Shown piece by piece: positions 1 to 6,811 of a stretch of DNA of 13,907 bases (position 1 is the stretch's first letter; each line of letters starts with the position of its first letter). The DNA lies in assembly GCA_030643695.1 (NCBI GenBank), contig DAOWKM010000036.1:1-13907 (forward strand), written 5' to 3'. Below the pieces are notes generated by a model. The model searched no databases. It was not told the DNA's origin and saw only the letters and a list, made by a program, of their open reading frames with translations. A program made the translations under genes and the position numbers. This DNA comes from Dehalococcoidia bacterium. Lineage in GTDB: Bacteria > Chloroflexota > Dehalococcoidia > Dehalococcoidales > DAOWKM01.

Positions 1-2
1 AC

Positions 3-344
3 ATTGGCGGTATTTGAGAACCGAAGTACAGCAGTACAAAGCATAGGCATAAAAGGTTCGTGAAGGTGAATAATATCAAAATTTTCTTCAGCCAGTACTG
101 CCTTTATTCTAGAGGCTAGCCTGAGTGATATAGTAATACGAGCAATTGAACCACTAGTGGGAATAGGTCGAGGCTTACCAATAGGTATGAACTTATCACC
201 AAAATCAGGAACCACTTTAGATGCGGGAGCAATGACCTTAACCTCATGACCCATCTTGGTAAGCTGATACTCTAGTGCGGAAATATGATTAGTTACACCA
301 CCGGGGTAAGCAAAGTCATAAGGGGAGACTAATGCAATCTTCAC
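3..344 (-). CDS. GT4-family glycosyltransferase, PimA-like (N-terminal part, cut by window edge)
   Basis: Hand translation of the minus strand from a GTG at 344 gives 114 codons without a stop, continuing past the left edge. The N-terminus reads MKIALVSPYDFAYPGGVTNH: a first Rossmann strand, then the PGGV loop typical of GT4 retaining glycosyltransferases. Later come GHEVKVIAP (about residues 34-42) and DIIHLHEP (about 92-99), both standard GT-B N-terminal domain strands. The pattern is closest to phosphatidylinositol mannosyltransferase PimA, which transfers mannose from GDP-mannose to phosphatidylinositol at the inner membrane face. It lies 28 nt downstream of inositol-phosphate synthase on the same strand, which supports an inositol-lipid role. 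An AGGGAGG lies about 15 nt upstream of the GTG, a long spacing, so the exact start is uncertain. The donor-binding C-terminal domain is outside the window, so donor and acceptor are inferred. Other GT4 enzymes remain possible. Confidence 0.8.
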   Translation of the reverse strand, partial: MKIALVSPYDFAYPGGVTNHISALEYQLTKMGHEVKVIAPASKVVPDFGDKFIPIGKPRPIPTSGSIARITISLRLASRIKAVLAEENFDIIHLHEPFMPMLCTAVLRFSNTAN

Positions 345-372
345 CAGTAGCTACTTAAACCTCCCTGCCGGC

Positions 373-1473
373 TCACTTAGATGGCTTTCCCTTTTCAGCC
401 TTCTGAGCACTAACAATGAACTCTTCCACCATCTGACGAGCCTCGTCATCGGTATACTGAATAGGCGGCGATTTCATAAAGTAAGCCGAGGGAGCTACCA
501 GTGCCCCCTTTAATCCCTGGTCTAAGGCAAGTTTACAGCACCTTATAGCATCAATAACCACCCCGGCTGAATTGGGGCTATCCCACACCTCAAGCTTTAG
601 CTCCAGGTTCAGGGGAACATCACCAAAGGTTCGCCCTTCCATCCTGATATGACAAAACTTGCGGTCAGCCAGCCAGGGGACATAATCACTGGGACCGACA
701 TGGATATTATCGGGGTCAAGCTTGTAGTCCAATTGAGAGGTAACGGAATTAGTCTTAGATATCCTCTTAGATTCCAGACGCTCCCGCTCCAACATATTTA
801 AGAAATCGGTATTGCCACCAAAGTTTAATTGATAGGTTCGCTCCAGTCTAACTCCGCGGTCCTTAAACAACCTAGTAAGCACACGATGGACAATAGTGGC
901 TCCCACCTGAGATTTTACATCATCACCAATGACGGGGAGACCCCTTTCAATAAAACGCCCCTGCCAATACTTCTCCCGGGCAATAAAGACTGGGATACAA
1001 TTAATAAAGCCACAACCTGCCTCCAGCACCTGCTCAACATACCACTTGGTCGCCTCCTCGCTCCCCACTGGCAGGTAATTAAGCACCACATCAGTCTGAG
1101 TTTCCTTGAGAATCTTAACTATATCAACCGTTGCCCCCGGTGCCTTCTCTATTATTTGAGATAGATACTTCCCTAGACCATCATGGGTCATGCCGCGTTG
1201 AACTTTAACACCCGTAGCCGGCACCTCACCAAATTTAAAGGTATTATTAGGCGAAGTAAAAATTGCCTGCGCTAAGTCTTTGCCAACCTTGTTCTTATCA
1301 ATATCAAAGGCAGCTACGAAATTGATATCACTTATATGATACCCCCCCAGATTAACATGCATGAGCCCAGGCACAAATTCAGTCTCTTTCGCCTTGTTAT
1401 AATAGTAAACCCCCTGAACTAATGAGGAGGCACAATTACCTACTCCTATTATAGCTACATTGATATTACCCAC
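373..1473 (-). CDS. ino1: Inositol-3-phosphate synthase (actinobacterial/archaeal short type)
   Basis: Converts glucose-6-phosphate to 1L-myo-inositol-3-phosphate using NAD, the first step to inositol and phosphatidylinositol. From the chosen start the protein is 366 aa, matching the short bacterial form. The NAD-binding loop GVGNCASSLVQG is at about residues 10-21. GDDVKSQVGATIVHR (about 183-197) and NFGGNTDFLNM (about 217-227) are family-conserved active-site stretches, and KLEVWDSPNSAGVVIDAIR lies in the C-terminal part. The frame is open from a GTG at 1500, but no Shine-Dalgarno precedes it. The only one, AAAGGAG, lies just inside that reading, directly abutting an ATG at 1485 and about 12 nt before a GTG at 1473, so I prefer 1473. 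The N-terminal residues before the Rossmann strand are not diagnostic. The downstream neighbour is a PimA-like glycosyltransferase, consistent with inositol phospholipid synthesis. Function is secure; start is not. Confidence 0.93.
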   Translation of the reverse strand: MGNINVAIIGVGNCASSLVQGVYYYNKAKETEFVPGLMHVNLGGYHISDINFVAAFDIDKNKVGKDLAQAIFTSPNNTFKFGEVPATGVKVQRGMTHDGLGKYLSQIIEKAPGATVDIVKILKETQTDVVLNYLPVGSEEATKWYVEQVLEAGCGFINCIPVFIAREKYWQGRFIERGLPVIGDDVKSQVGATIVHRVLTRLFKDRGVRLERTYQLNFGGNTDFLNMLERERLESKRISKTNSVTSQLDYKLDPDNIHVGPSDYVPWLADRKFCHIRMEGRTFGDVPLNLELKLEVWDSPNSAGVVIDAIRCCKLALDQGLKGALVAPSAYFMKSPPIQYTDDEARQMVEEFIVSAQKAEKGKPSK

Positions 1474-1533
1474 AGTTAGCCCCATCTCCTTTCTAGCCAC
1501 AAAAAATCATCACTATACCTTACCGGCAGCAAC

Positions 1534-1539
1534 ATTATA
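1534..1539 (-). promoter_or_regulatory. Putative -10 element for the ino1-glycosyltransferase unit
   Basis: The minus strand carries a perfect TATAAT here, 61 nt upstream of the preferred ino1 start. No good -35 hexamer is seen at 16-18 nt spacing (GTAGTT or similar), so this is a candidate only. It lies in the 136-nt gap between the zinc-ribbon gene and ino1, in which I otherwise see no convincing terminator. Confidence 0.35.
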
Positions 1540-1636
1540 ACCGATTGGATTCAAAAAACTACTTTAATTAGGAAAACCAATTCTTAACGAGGCTTCACTT
1601 TCCTCCGATAAATGACCTTAACACAAATACTTTAAT

Positions 1637-1777
1637 TTAGCTCCGACCAATCCTAAATACTTTAGTCCCGCATACCGGACAGACCCCCTGTGTAGCTGGT
1701 CTCCCGTTCTTCAGGGTAACACGCTGAGGGTTCTTTATCTCCACCTTTCTTCTACACTTAAAACAAAATGCCTGCAC
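1637..1777 (-). CDS. Small zinc-ribbon protein, DUF5679-like (46 aa)
   Basis: Hand translation from a GTG at 1777 gives 46 residues beginning MQAFCFKCRRKVEIKNPQ and ending in CPVCGTKVFRIGRS before a TAA. Two CxxC pairs (C5/C8 and C33/C36) with CPVCG form a classic zinc ribbon, and the middle VTLKNGRPATQG matches my recollection of the DUF5679 family found in Chloroflexota and some other phyla. A strong Shine-Dalgarno (AAAGGAGGT) sits about 9 nt before the GTG. An ATG lies closer to that site (6 nt further upstream) but is in another frame and meets a TAA after eight codons. The gene lies between truB and ino1 on the same strand, with its own possible promoter. The biological role is not known; a nucleic-acid- or ribosome-associated role is only a guess from the fold and the neighbouring operon. 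Confidence 0.82.
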   Translation of the reverse strand: MQAFCFKCRRKVEIKNPQRVTLKNGRPATQGVCPVCGTKVFRIGRS

Positions 1778-1808
1778 CTTTCATTACCTCCTTTTTAATA
1801 TTGATTAA

Positions 1809-1838
1809 ACCATATCCCTATTATACGCAAGCTGTCAA
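1809..1838 (-). promoter_or_regulatory. Putative promoter of the zinc-ribbon gene
   Basis: On the minus strand a perfect TTGACA (1838-1833) is followed after 18 nt by TATGGT (1814-1809). A perfect TATAAT (1825-1820) lies between them but only 7 nt from the TTGACA, and has no good -35 of its own. Either -10 could serve the 46-aa gene starting at 1777. The site is just downstream of the truB stop, and I see no T-tracted terminator between the two genes, so read-through from the nusA operon is also possible. Confidence 0.4.
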
Positions 1839-1860
1839 GGGCTTGGGAATACTTTAGCTA

Positions 1861-2790
1861 CTAATTATTTACCGAAAAAATCTTCCTGGGTTGCCACTGC
1901 CCTCTTTCAGGATTGAAACGTAGCATACCTAAGAAGCAACCATCAGGAGAATAGACACGACAATAATTTTCAATAGAAGATGAAGCCGAGGAGTGCTGTT
2001 CAAGATAACCAGTCCCCCCACTGCTGTCCAAAACCAAAGGGCGCCCATTCCTTATAATCTGTTCCGTGCTATCACTGACAACCATAGCTGCCCAATGTAA
2101 AAGCATGCTATCTATAGGATAAAGAAGGTGTTGCCAGTATCTATAGCGGAAGGCATCCTCAAGTTGGGACACTGAAACGGCATCCCTTATATCAAAAAGA
2201 CCGCACCTCAAACGGACCAGGTTCCTCAAATTAGCGCCACAACCCAGGGTCTGCCCTAAATCATGAACCAGGGAGCGGATATAAGTACCCCTACCACATT
2301 CTACCTCTATAGTAGCTATAGGTGGTTGCCACTCTATAAGCTCCAGATGATAGATTTTAGCCAGCCGACTTTTCCGGTCAACACTGATGCCAGCCCGTGC
2401 CAATTCATAAAGTCGCTTACCATGATATTTAACAGCACTATACATCGGGGGGGTCTGCTGGATTAAACCACAGAAAGAGGTAAGCACCAGCTCCAATTGC
2501 CCCCGGTTAATCCCAGAAGGGTCTGCCTGGTAGGTAATCTTGCCACTGGCATCATAAGTGTCGGTAGCCACCCCCAATTCAATCTCAGCTCGATAAACCT
2601 TGGTAGCATTCACCAAAAACTCGGCAACCCGTGTCCCTTGGCCAAGGCAAACAGGTAAAACACCGGTAGCTGTTGGGTCAAGGGTGCCAGCATGTCCAAC
2701 ACGCCGCTCCCCACTCAGCCGTCTAACCAAAGCAACAATGCTAAACGAGGTCCTACCCCAGGGCTTATTAATATTTAGTATGCCATCCAC
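1861..2790 (-). CDS. truB: tRNA pseudouridine(55) synthase TruB
   Basis: Isomerises U55 of the T-loop of tRNAs to pseudouridine. From the GTG at 2790 the protein is 309 aa and opens DGILNINKPWGRTSF, the standard TruB N-terminus. GHAGTLDPTATGVLP holds the catalytic aspartate (about D38), and GRGTYIRSLVHDLG (about residues 167-180) and PPMYSAVKYHGKRLYELAR are further family signatures. A longer reading from a TTG at 2829 would overlap rbfA by 32 nt and add 13 residues not typical of the family. The GTG start lies 7 nt after the rbfA stop, so it is preferred, although the Shine-Dalgarno (AAAGAAG) is weak. The C-terminal region (about 230-309) fits the PUA-like TruB tail. It is the last recognisable gene of the nusA-infB operon; ribF, a frequent next gene in other bacteria, is not present. 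Confidence 0.95.
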   Translation of the reverse strand: MDGILNINKPWGRTSFSIVALVRRLSGERRVGHAGTLDPTATGVLPVCLGQGTRVAEFLVNATKVYRAEIELGVATDTYDASGKITYQADPSGINRGQLELVLTSFCGLIQQTPPMYSAVKYHGKRLYELARAGISVDRKSRLAKIYHLELIEWQPPIATIEVECGRGTYIRSLVHDLGQTLGCGANLRNLVRLRCGLFDIRDAVSVSQLEDAFRYRYWQHLLYPIDSMLLHWAAMVVSDSTEQIIRNGRPLVLDSSGGTGYLEQHSSASSSIENYCRVYSPDGCFLGMLRFNPERGQWQPRKIFSVNN

Positions 2791-2797
2791 AGCTTCT

Positions 2798-3151
2798 TTA
2801 GCCGCCTTTATCCAGGCTAACCCTATCAATTAGCTCTAAGAGGTGAGCCCCCCGTTCAATAGAATCATCCCATTGGAAGCTCAGTTCAGGAATATGCCGT
2901 AACCTCAGATGCTTGGTCAACTGGCGACGAAAGAAACCTGAAGCTGAAACTAGAGCGCTTAAGATCTTCCGCTTTTCTTCCTCGCTACCCATACAACTGA
3001 CAAATACCTTAGCATGCTTCAGGTCAGGAGAGGTGGAAACGCCGGTCACGGTAATAAAATTGCCAAGTCGTGGGTCCTTAACTTGGCGCTGAAGTAACTC
3101 ACTAATTTCCTGGCGAATGAGGTTATTCACCCGCTCAATACGATGTGCCAT
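2798..3151 (-). CDS. rbfA: 30S ribosome-binding factor RbfA
   Basis: A 117-aa single KH-like-domain protein needed for late 30S subunit maturation and 16S rRNA 5'-end processing, acting on the free small subunit. The sequence opens AHRIERVNNLIRQEISELLQ, the family N-terminal helix. It continues with VKDPRLGNFITVTGVSTSPD and LKHAKVFVSCMG, the central strands, and ends with ELSFQWDDSIERGAHLLELI, the usual RbfA C-terminal helix with the F.WDDSIERG-type motif. Length is typical. The ATG start is 14 nt after the infB stop, and no Shine-Dalgarno is visible in that gap, so translation probably depends on coupling to infB. Confidence 0.95.
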   Translation of the reverse strand: MAHRIERVNNLIRQEISELLQRQVKDPRLGNFITVTGVSTSPDLKHAKVFVSCMGSEEEKRKILSALVSASGFFRRQLTKHLRLRHIPELSFQWDDSIERGAHLLELIDRVSLDKGG

Positions 3152-3165
3152 GATTATTAATCTAC

Positions 3166-4986
3166 TTAACCAACTTTCTCTCTTCGGAAAAATTCTAATC
3201 TATCACCAACTTGAAACTCGCTGAAGTCTTCAATACCCACCCCACACTCATAGCCAGCCACCACCTCCCTAACGTCATCCTTAAAGCGCCTCAGACTGCT
3301 AACAGTAGATTCACACGCCACTTGTTCTTGCCGCCACAGCCTAGCTGAGACACCCCGAGTTATCTTACCCTCGGTAACATAGACACCGGCTACCATTTCC
3401 CTTTTACCCACCGGGAAAACAGCTCTCACCTCAGCACGTCCCTCGATAACTTCGCTATATGTGGGCTCTAACATACCCTTGAGTGCTTTACCCACATCAT
3501 CTTCCAATTGGTAAATCACATCATAGTAACGGATGTCTACACCTTCCATATCAGCCAATCGCTGGGCTCCAGCCTCAGAGCCAGTACTAAAACCAATGAT
3601 GAGCCCCTTAGATGCTATAGCCAACATAACATCACTCTCAGTGATATTACCACTGCCACTATGGATAATCCTGACCTGGACCTCATCTGTTCCCAACTGT
3701 TCCAAAGAACTTCTTATCGGTTCAATACTGCCTTGAACATCAGTTTTGAGGATAACATTAAGCTCTTTTACTTGGCCAGCACTTACTTGGTCATAGAGGT
3801 TACTAAGGCTCACTGATTTTGGCTCCTGTTGCCTCTCCAGTTGGCACTTTTGTATTAGAGCCCGAGCCTGGTGTTCACCAGCCACAACAGTTAGGGTATC
3901 CCCCGCCTGAGGCACACTATCTAAGCCAAGGATTTCAATCGGAGTAGCTGGCTCGGCCTTCCTTACCCGTTTGCCCCTGTCGTTAAACATAGCCTTTACT
4001 CTACCCCATATAGTTCCAGCTACCGTAGTATCGCCAAGCCTTAAAGTTCCAGCATGAACCAGCACGGTAGCTAACGGTCCCTTAGTCTTGTCCAGCTTGG
4101 CTTCAATAACTACCCCTACTGCTGGTTGAGAAGGATTTGCCTTAAGGTCCTCCATCTCAGCCACAACCAGAAGGTTTTCCAACAAATCAGAGATGCCTAT
4201 CGTCTCTTTAGCCGAAATGGGAACACAGACTATATCACCTCTCCACTCCTCAATAAGCAAACCACTATCAGCCAGTTGTTGCTTAACCAGCTCAGGATTA
4301 GCCTCGGGCTTATCAATCTTATTAATAGCCACCACAATAGGCACCTCAGCTGCCCGGGCATGGTCTATAGCTTCCAGAGTCTGCGGCATTACTCCGTCAT
4401 CAGCCGCCACCACCAGAATAACAATGTCAGTTACCTGAGCTCCATGAGCTCGCATTGCCGTAAAAGCTTCATGACCCGGGGTATCTAAGAAGGTAATCTT
4501 CTGCCCATTGACTTCTACTTGATAGGCACCAATATGCTGAGTAATGCCCCCGGCTTCAGTAGCCATTACATTAGTTTGTCTAATAGCATCCAGAAGTCTG
4601 GTCTTGCCGTGATTAACATGCCCCATAATAGTAACTACCGGAGGTCGTGGTCGTAGACCGCCAAGCTCCCCCCCTTGCTGACGCCGCTTGAGCTCACTAG
4701 CAACACTGGTTGACCTTCGAGCTGCCCGGGGCTCAGGGTGCGCCTCATAGCCAAGGTTTACCGCCACGGCAGCGGCTGCTTCATAGCCAATGACCTGATT
4801 AATATTAGCCATAATGCCGTTTCTCATTAGTTGTTTAATAATATCTATGGCACTAACCTGCAAAAGGTCAGCCAACTGCCTTACACTTAAGGTATGGGGA
4901 ATCTCAATCAACTGCGCCGAGGAGCTCCCACTAACCTCTTCGCCCGAGGATTCCACAACCTTAACTGGTTCACCTGCCTTGGTCAC
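3166..4986 (-). CDS. infB: Translation initiation factor IF-2 (compact form)
   Basis: A GTPase that places initiator fMet-tRNA on the 30S subunit and promotes 50S joining. At 606 aa it lacks the long N-terminal extension of E. coli IF-2. A short IF2_N module (about residues 33-82) precedes the G domain: G1 GHVNHGKT (122-129), switch region with GGITQHIGAY (146-155), G3 DTPGH (168-172), G4 NKID (222-225) and a SAKE G5 about 40 residues later. Domains II, III and C2 follow, and the protein ends EFQVGDRLEFFRREKVG. The G1 box has Asn where GHVDHGKT is the usual bacterial form; the codon is clearly AAT. The GTG start shares its first G with the TAG stop of ylxR (a one-base overlap) and has AAGGAG about 8 nt upstream, so the genes are translationally coupled. 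Confidence 0.97.
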   Translation of the reverse strand: MTKAGEPVKVVESSGEEVSGSSSAQLIEIPHTLSVRQLADLLQVSAIDIIKQLMRNGIMANINQVIGYEAAAAVAVNLGYEAHPEPRAARRSTSVASELKRRQQGGELGGLRPRPPVVTIMGHVNHGKTRLLDAIRQTNVMATEAGGITQHIGAYQVEVNGQKITFLDTPGHEAFTAMRAHGAQVTDIVILVVAADDGVMPQTLEAIDHARAAEVPIVVAINKIDKPEANPELVKQQLADSGLLIEEWRGDIVCVPISAKETIGISDLLENLLVVAEMEDLKANPSQPAVGVVIEAKLDKTKGPLATVLVHAGTLRLGDTTVAGTIWGRVKAMFNDRGKRVRKAEPATPIEILGLDSVPQAGDTLTVVAGEHQARALIQKCQLERQQEPKSVSLSNLYDQVSAGQVKELNVILKTDVQGSIEPIRSSLEQLGTDEVQVRIIHSGSGNITESDVMLAIASKGLIIGFSTGSEAGAQRLADMEGVDIRYYDVIYQLEDDVGKALKGMLEPTYSEVIEGRAEVRAVFPVGKREMVAGVYVTEGKITRGVSARLWRQEQVACESTVSSLRRFKDDVREVVAGYECGVGIEDFSEFQVGDRLEFFRREKVG

Positions 4987-5276
4987 TAATTAACTCCTTG
5001 TAGAAGGTCTTTCCCATATTTAATAAGCTGTTCCCGATTATCCTGAGTAAGAGTAGTCCGCAGAGTGTGCTCTAACCGACCACCCTTCAACCCAACCTCC
5101 CAGCATTGTTGTCCCCGACATAAATAAGCGCCACGCCCTGCCCTCTTGCCACTAGTATCAACCTGCACACTCCCATCGGAAATACGCACCAAACGGATTA
5201 GCTCCCGCTTAGCCTTTACCTCACGACAAGCCACGCAAGTCCGCTGTGGTATATGCTTCCTAATACTCTTCTTCAT
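4986..5276 (-). CDS. ylxR: YlxR-family RNA-binding protein
   Basis: A 96-aa small basic protein of the YlxR (RnpM) family. It has the expected RTCVACRE N-terminal motif and the conserved GRGAYLC motif around residues 52-58. Family members occur in the nusA-infB operon, and in some Firmicutes members have been reported to bind RNA, including RNase P RNA; that role here is by family only. The frame is open for a further 49 codons upstream, but those lie inside nusA and look like a shadow (rich in Arg and Lys). I chose the ATG at 5276, the second of an ATGATG pair, giving a 17-nt overlap with the 3' end of nusA. No clear Shine-Dalgarno is seen, so the overlap probably couples translation. The usual next gene, the L7Ae-like ylxQ, is absent: infB follows at once. 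Confidence 0.9.
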   Translation of the reverse strand: MKKSIRKHIPQRTCVACREVKAKRELIRLVRISDGSVQVDTSGKRAGRGAYLCRGQQCWEVGLKGGRLEHTLRTTLTQDNREQLIKYGKDLLQGVN

Positions 5277-6651
5277 CATCTGCCGAAACTCTTGACTCCC
5301 GGCGTAGTTTCTTAAGCCTGATACCATCCTCAGCACCCCCCTTACCTTGGGTGCCCTTCTTTTTCTTCTTCCTTGATTTAGCCTCAGGTTTAATTGGTGC
5401 CGGCACCAAAATATCCTCAGCAAACCGAAGCTGAGGTTTCTTCTCAGTTACTTGCTGTTCCAAAGGGGTAGGGGGAGAAACAAATGCTGCTTCCTCTGTT
5501 GGCTGGGCAGAGACTAAGGCTGGCTCCCTAACTGGTGCTTCAGCTGGAAGCTCCTCACCAGTTACTGCTGCCTCTTCTGTTTCGGTTAAAAGTCTACCTG
5601 CCTCCACTCTCTCTGCCTCAGCCGCTGAAGCACTTTTAATGTCAATTCGCCACCCAGTGAGTTTAGCTGCTAGTCTAACATTCTGTCCCTCCCTACCAAT
5701 AGCTAATGAAAGCTGCTTATCAGGGACAACCACCGTAGCTACTCCCCCCTCACTATTCAACTCAACACTCACTACCTGAGCTGGGCTAAGAGCACTGGCA
5801 ATAAAGGCAGAGGCATCTGGGTTCCACATAACGACATCTATCTTTTCTCCATTTAACTCGTTCATAATATTCTGTATCCTAATACCACGCATCCCAACGC
5901 AGCAACCAACCGGGTCAATACCATCCTGACCGGCAGCTACCGCTACCTTACTCCGAAAGCCGGCTTCACGAGCCACCGATTTTACCTCCACTATTCCGTT
6001 ATAAACCTCAGGGACCTCCAATTCAAAAAGCCGACGAAGCAAATGCGGGTGAGAACGTGACACCACCACCTGAGGTCCCCGGTTAGTCGGAGCTACTTCT
6101 AAAAGGTAAATCTTAAGTCGTTGACCTACTCGATATCTCTCACTACGCACCTGCTCAACTGCCGGCAGTATTGCCTCGGTTCTACCCAAATCAACAAATA
6201 TCTGCTTGGGCTCAATACGCTGCACCATACCAGTGACCACATCACCTTCCTTATCAGCATATTCCTCATATACGGCACTATGCTCTGCTTCATGGAGTCG
6301 CTGCAGAATAACCTGTTTTGCCGTTTGAGCAGCAATACGCCCAGCATTATGCGGGGTAGACTCTACGAGAATAGTCTCGCCAACCTGCGCATTTGACCTG
6401 AGTTGGCGTGCCTCATCTAACGATACCTCGCAACGACTATCCACGGGTTGCTCAACCACAGTTTTCTCAGCCCACACCTCAACCTTGCCAGTAGCAGGGT
6501 CGATCTTAACCGAAATATTCTGGTTAGCAGCAAAATTATCCTTCCTATAAGCTGATACTAGTGCTGCCTCTACGGCGCCAATAACCACCTCCTTAGGCAA
6601 GTTCTTCTCAGCTGAGAGCTGAGTGATAGCCAGCAGAAAGTCGCTCTTCAT
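5260..6651 (-). CDS. nusA: Transcription termination/antitermination factor NusA
   Basis: Binds RNA polymerase and nascent RNA, modulating pausing, intrinsic termination and rRNA antitermination. The 463-aa protein shows the N-terminal RNAP-binding domain (about 1-125), an S1 domain (about 135-200, with GMVQRIEPKQIFVDLGRTEA), KH1 (about 230-290, DPVGCCVGMRGIRIQ then NELNGEKIDVV) and KH2 (about 300-345, LAIGREGQNVRLAAKLTGW). Beyond about residue 345 is an unusual low-complexity tail: Glu/Pro/Ala-rich, then a KSRKKKKKG block, ending in acidic ADDEEEY. It lacks the paired acidic repeats of E. coli NusA. The ATG at 6651 has GGAGG 12 nt upstream. It is first in the operon, with a clear promoter and a terminator-like hairpin in its leader. 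rimP, normally just upstream, is absent; a divergent gene lies there instead. Confidence 0.96.
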   Translation of the reverse strand: MKSDFLLAITQLSAEKNLPKEVVIGAVEAALVSAYRKDNFAANQNISVKIDPATGKVEVWAEKTVVEQPVDSRCEVSLDEARQLRSNAQVGETILVESTPHNAGRIAAQTAKQVILQRLHEAEHSAVYEEYADKEGDVVTGMVQRIEPKQIFVDLGRTEAILPAVEQVRSERYRVGQRLKIYLLEVAPTNRGPQVVVSRSHPHLLRRLFELEVPEVYNGIVEVKSVAREAGFRSKVAVAAGQDGIDPVGCCVGMRGIRIQNIMNELNGEKIDVVMWNPDASAFIASALSPAQVVSVELNSEGGVATVVVPDKQLSLAIGREGQNVRLAAKLTGWRIDIKSASAAEAERVEAGRLLTETEEAAVTGEELPAEAPVREPALVSAQPTEEAAFVSPPTPLEQQVTEKKPQLRFAEDILVPAPIKPEAKSRKKKKKGTQGKGGAEDGIRLKKLRRESRVSADDEEEY

Positions 6652-6684
6652 CTCAGATTAAGACCTCCATTTTTCCTACATAAC

Positions 6685-6709
6685 AAAAAAGTGGGGGTAA
6701 AACCCACTT
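6685..6709 (-). terminator. Terminator-like hairpin in the nusA leader (candidate attenuator)
   Basis: On the minus strand AAGTGGG (6709-6703), a 7-nt loop and CCCACTT (6695-6689) form a 7-bp stem, immediately followed by a run of T (six in 6690-6685, two of them shared with the stem). That is the layout of an intrinsic terminator pointing towards nusA, 34 nt before its start codon and about 20 nt after the predicted transcription start. Because the only gene upstream is divergent, it does not look like an end-of-gene terminator. It more likely reduces or regulates read-through into nusA-infB. On the plus strand no T-tract follows, so it is directional. Confidence 0.6.
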
Positions 6710-6736
6710 AACTACGCAATATCTTTACTCATTAAA

Positions 6737-6765
6737 AGTATACCACAATCAATAGTTCTTGTAAA
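6737..6765 (-). promoter_or_regulatory. Promoter of the nusA-ylxR-infB-rbfA-truB operon
   Basis: The minus strand has TTTACA (6765-6760; five of six matches to TTGACA), a 17-nt spacer, and TATACT (6742-6737) preceded by TGG, an extended -10. The predicted start of transcription is near 6730, leaving a leader of about 79 nt that contains the terminator-like hairpin. This is the strongest sigma70-type promoter I can see in the window. Confidence 0.7.
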
Positions 6766-6770
6766 CTATT
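6751..6770. repeat. 20-bp inverted repeat overlapping the nusA -35 box
   Basis: AATAGTT (6751-6757), a 6-nt centre, and AACTATT (6764-6770) form a perfect dyad. It covers the -35 hexamer of the nusA promoter and could be an operator. On the plus strand it is followed by T residues, so a weak AT-only terminator is an alternative reading, though nothing upstream on that strand needs ending. The AT-rich composition makes chance occurrence plausible. Confidence 0.4.
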
Positions 6771-6811
6771 TTTTAGAATTCCAAAGCCTAGAAATCACAG
6801 CGGTGTTAAGC

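Noticed and set aside
829..1164. 111-aa open frame on the plus strand inside ino1
   Set aside because: It is antisense to a well-conserved gene, has no recognisable motif, and no ribosome-binding site or promoter stands out.
1826..1845. Small hairpin CAAGC/GCTTG downstream of truB
   Set aside because: Only 5 bp with an 8-nt loop, no T-tract after it, and it overlaps the candidate -35 box; not supportable as a terminator.
1561..1858. AATACTTTA-like motif repeated around the zinc-ribbon gene
   Set aside because: Three or four short AT-rich matches, one inside coding sequence; spacing is irregular and chance is a sufficient explanation.
2791..2829. TTG-started N-terminal extension of TruB
   Set aside because: It would overlap rbfA by 32 nt and precede the family's usual N-terminus; the GTG at 2790 fits better.
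4988..5423. Longer 145-aa version of YlxR starting inside nusA
   Set aside because: The extra 49 residues lie under the nusA coding sequence, are Arg/Lys-rich shadow sequence, and YlxR proteins normally start close to the RTCVACRE motif.
6126..6347. 73-aa open frame on the minus strand inside nusA
   Set aside because: Out-of-frame shadow of the S1-domain region of nusA; composition has no family resemblance.
6712..6732. Six-codon ORF (MSKDIA, stop) in the nusA leader just before the hairpin
   Set aside because: Its position resembles a leader peptide, but the ATG coincides with the predicted transcription start, there is no ribosome-binding site, and no run of regulatory codons.
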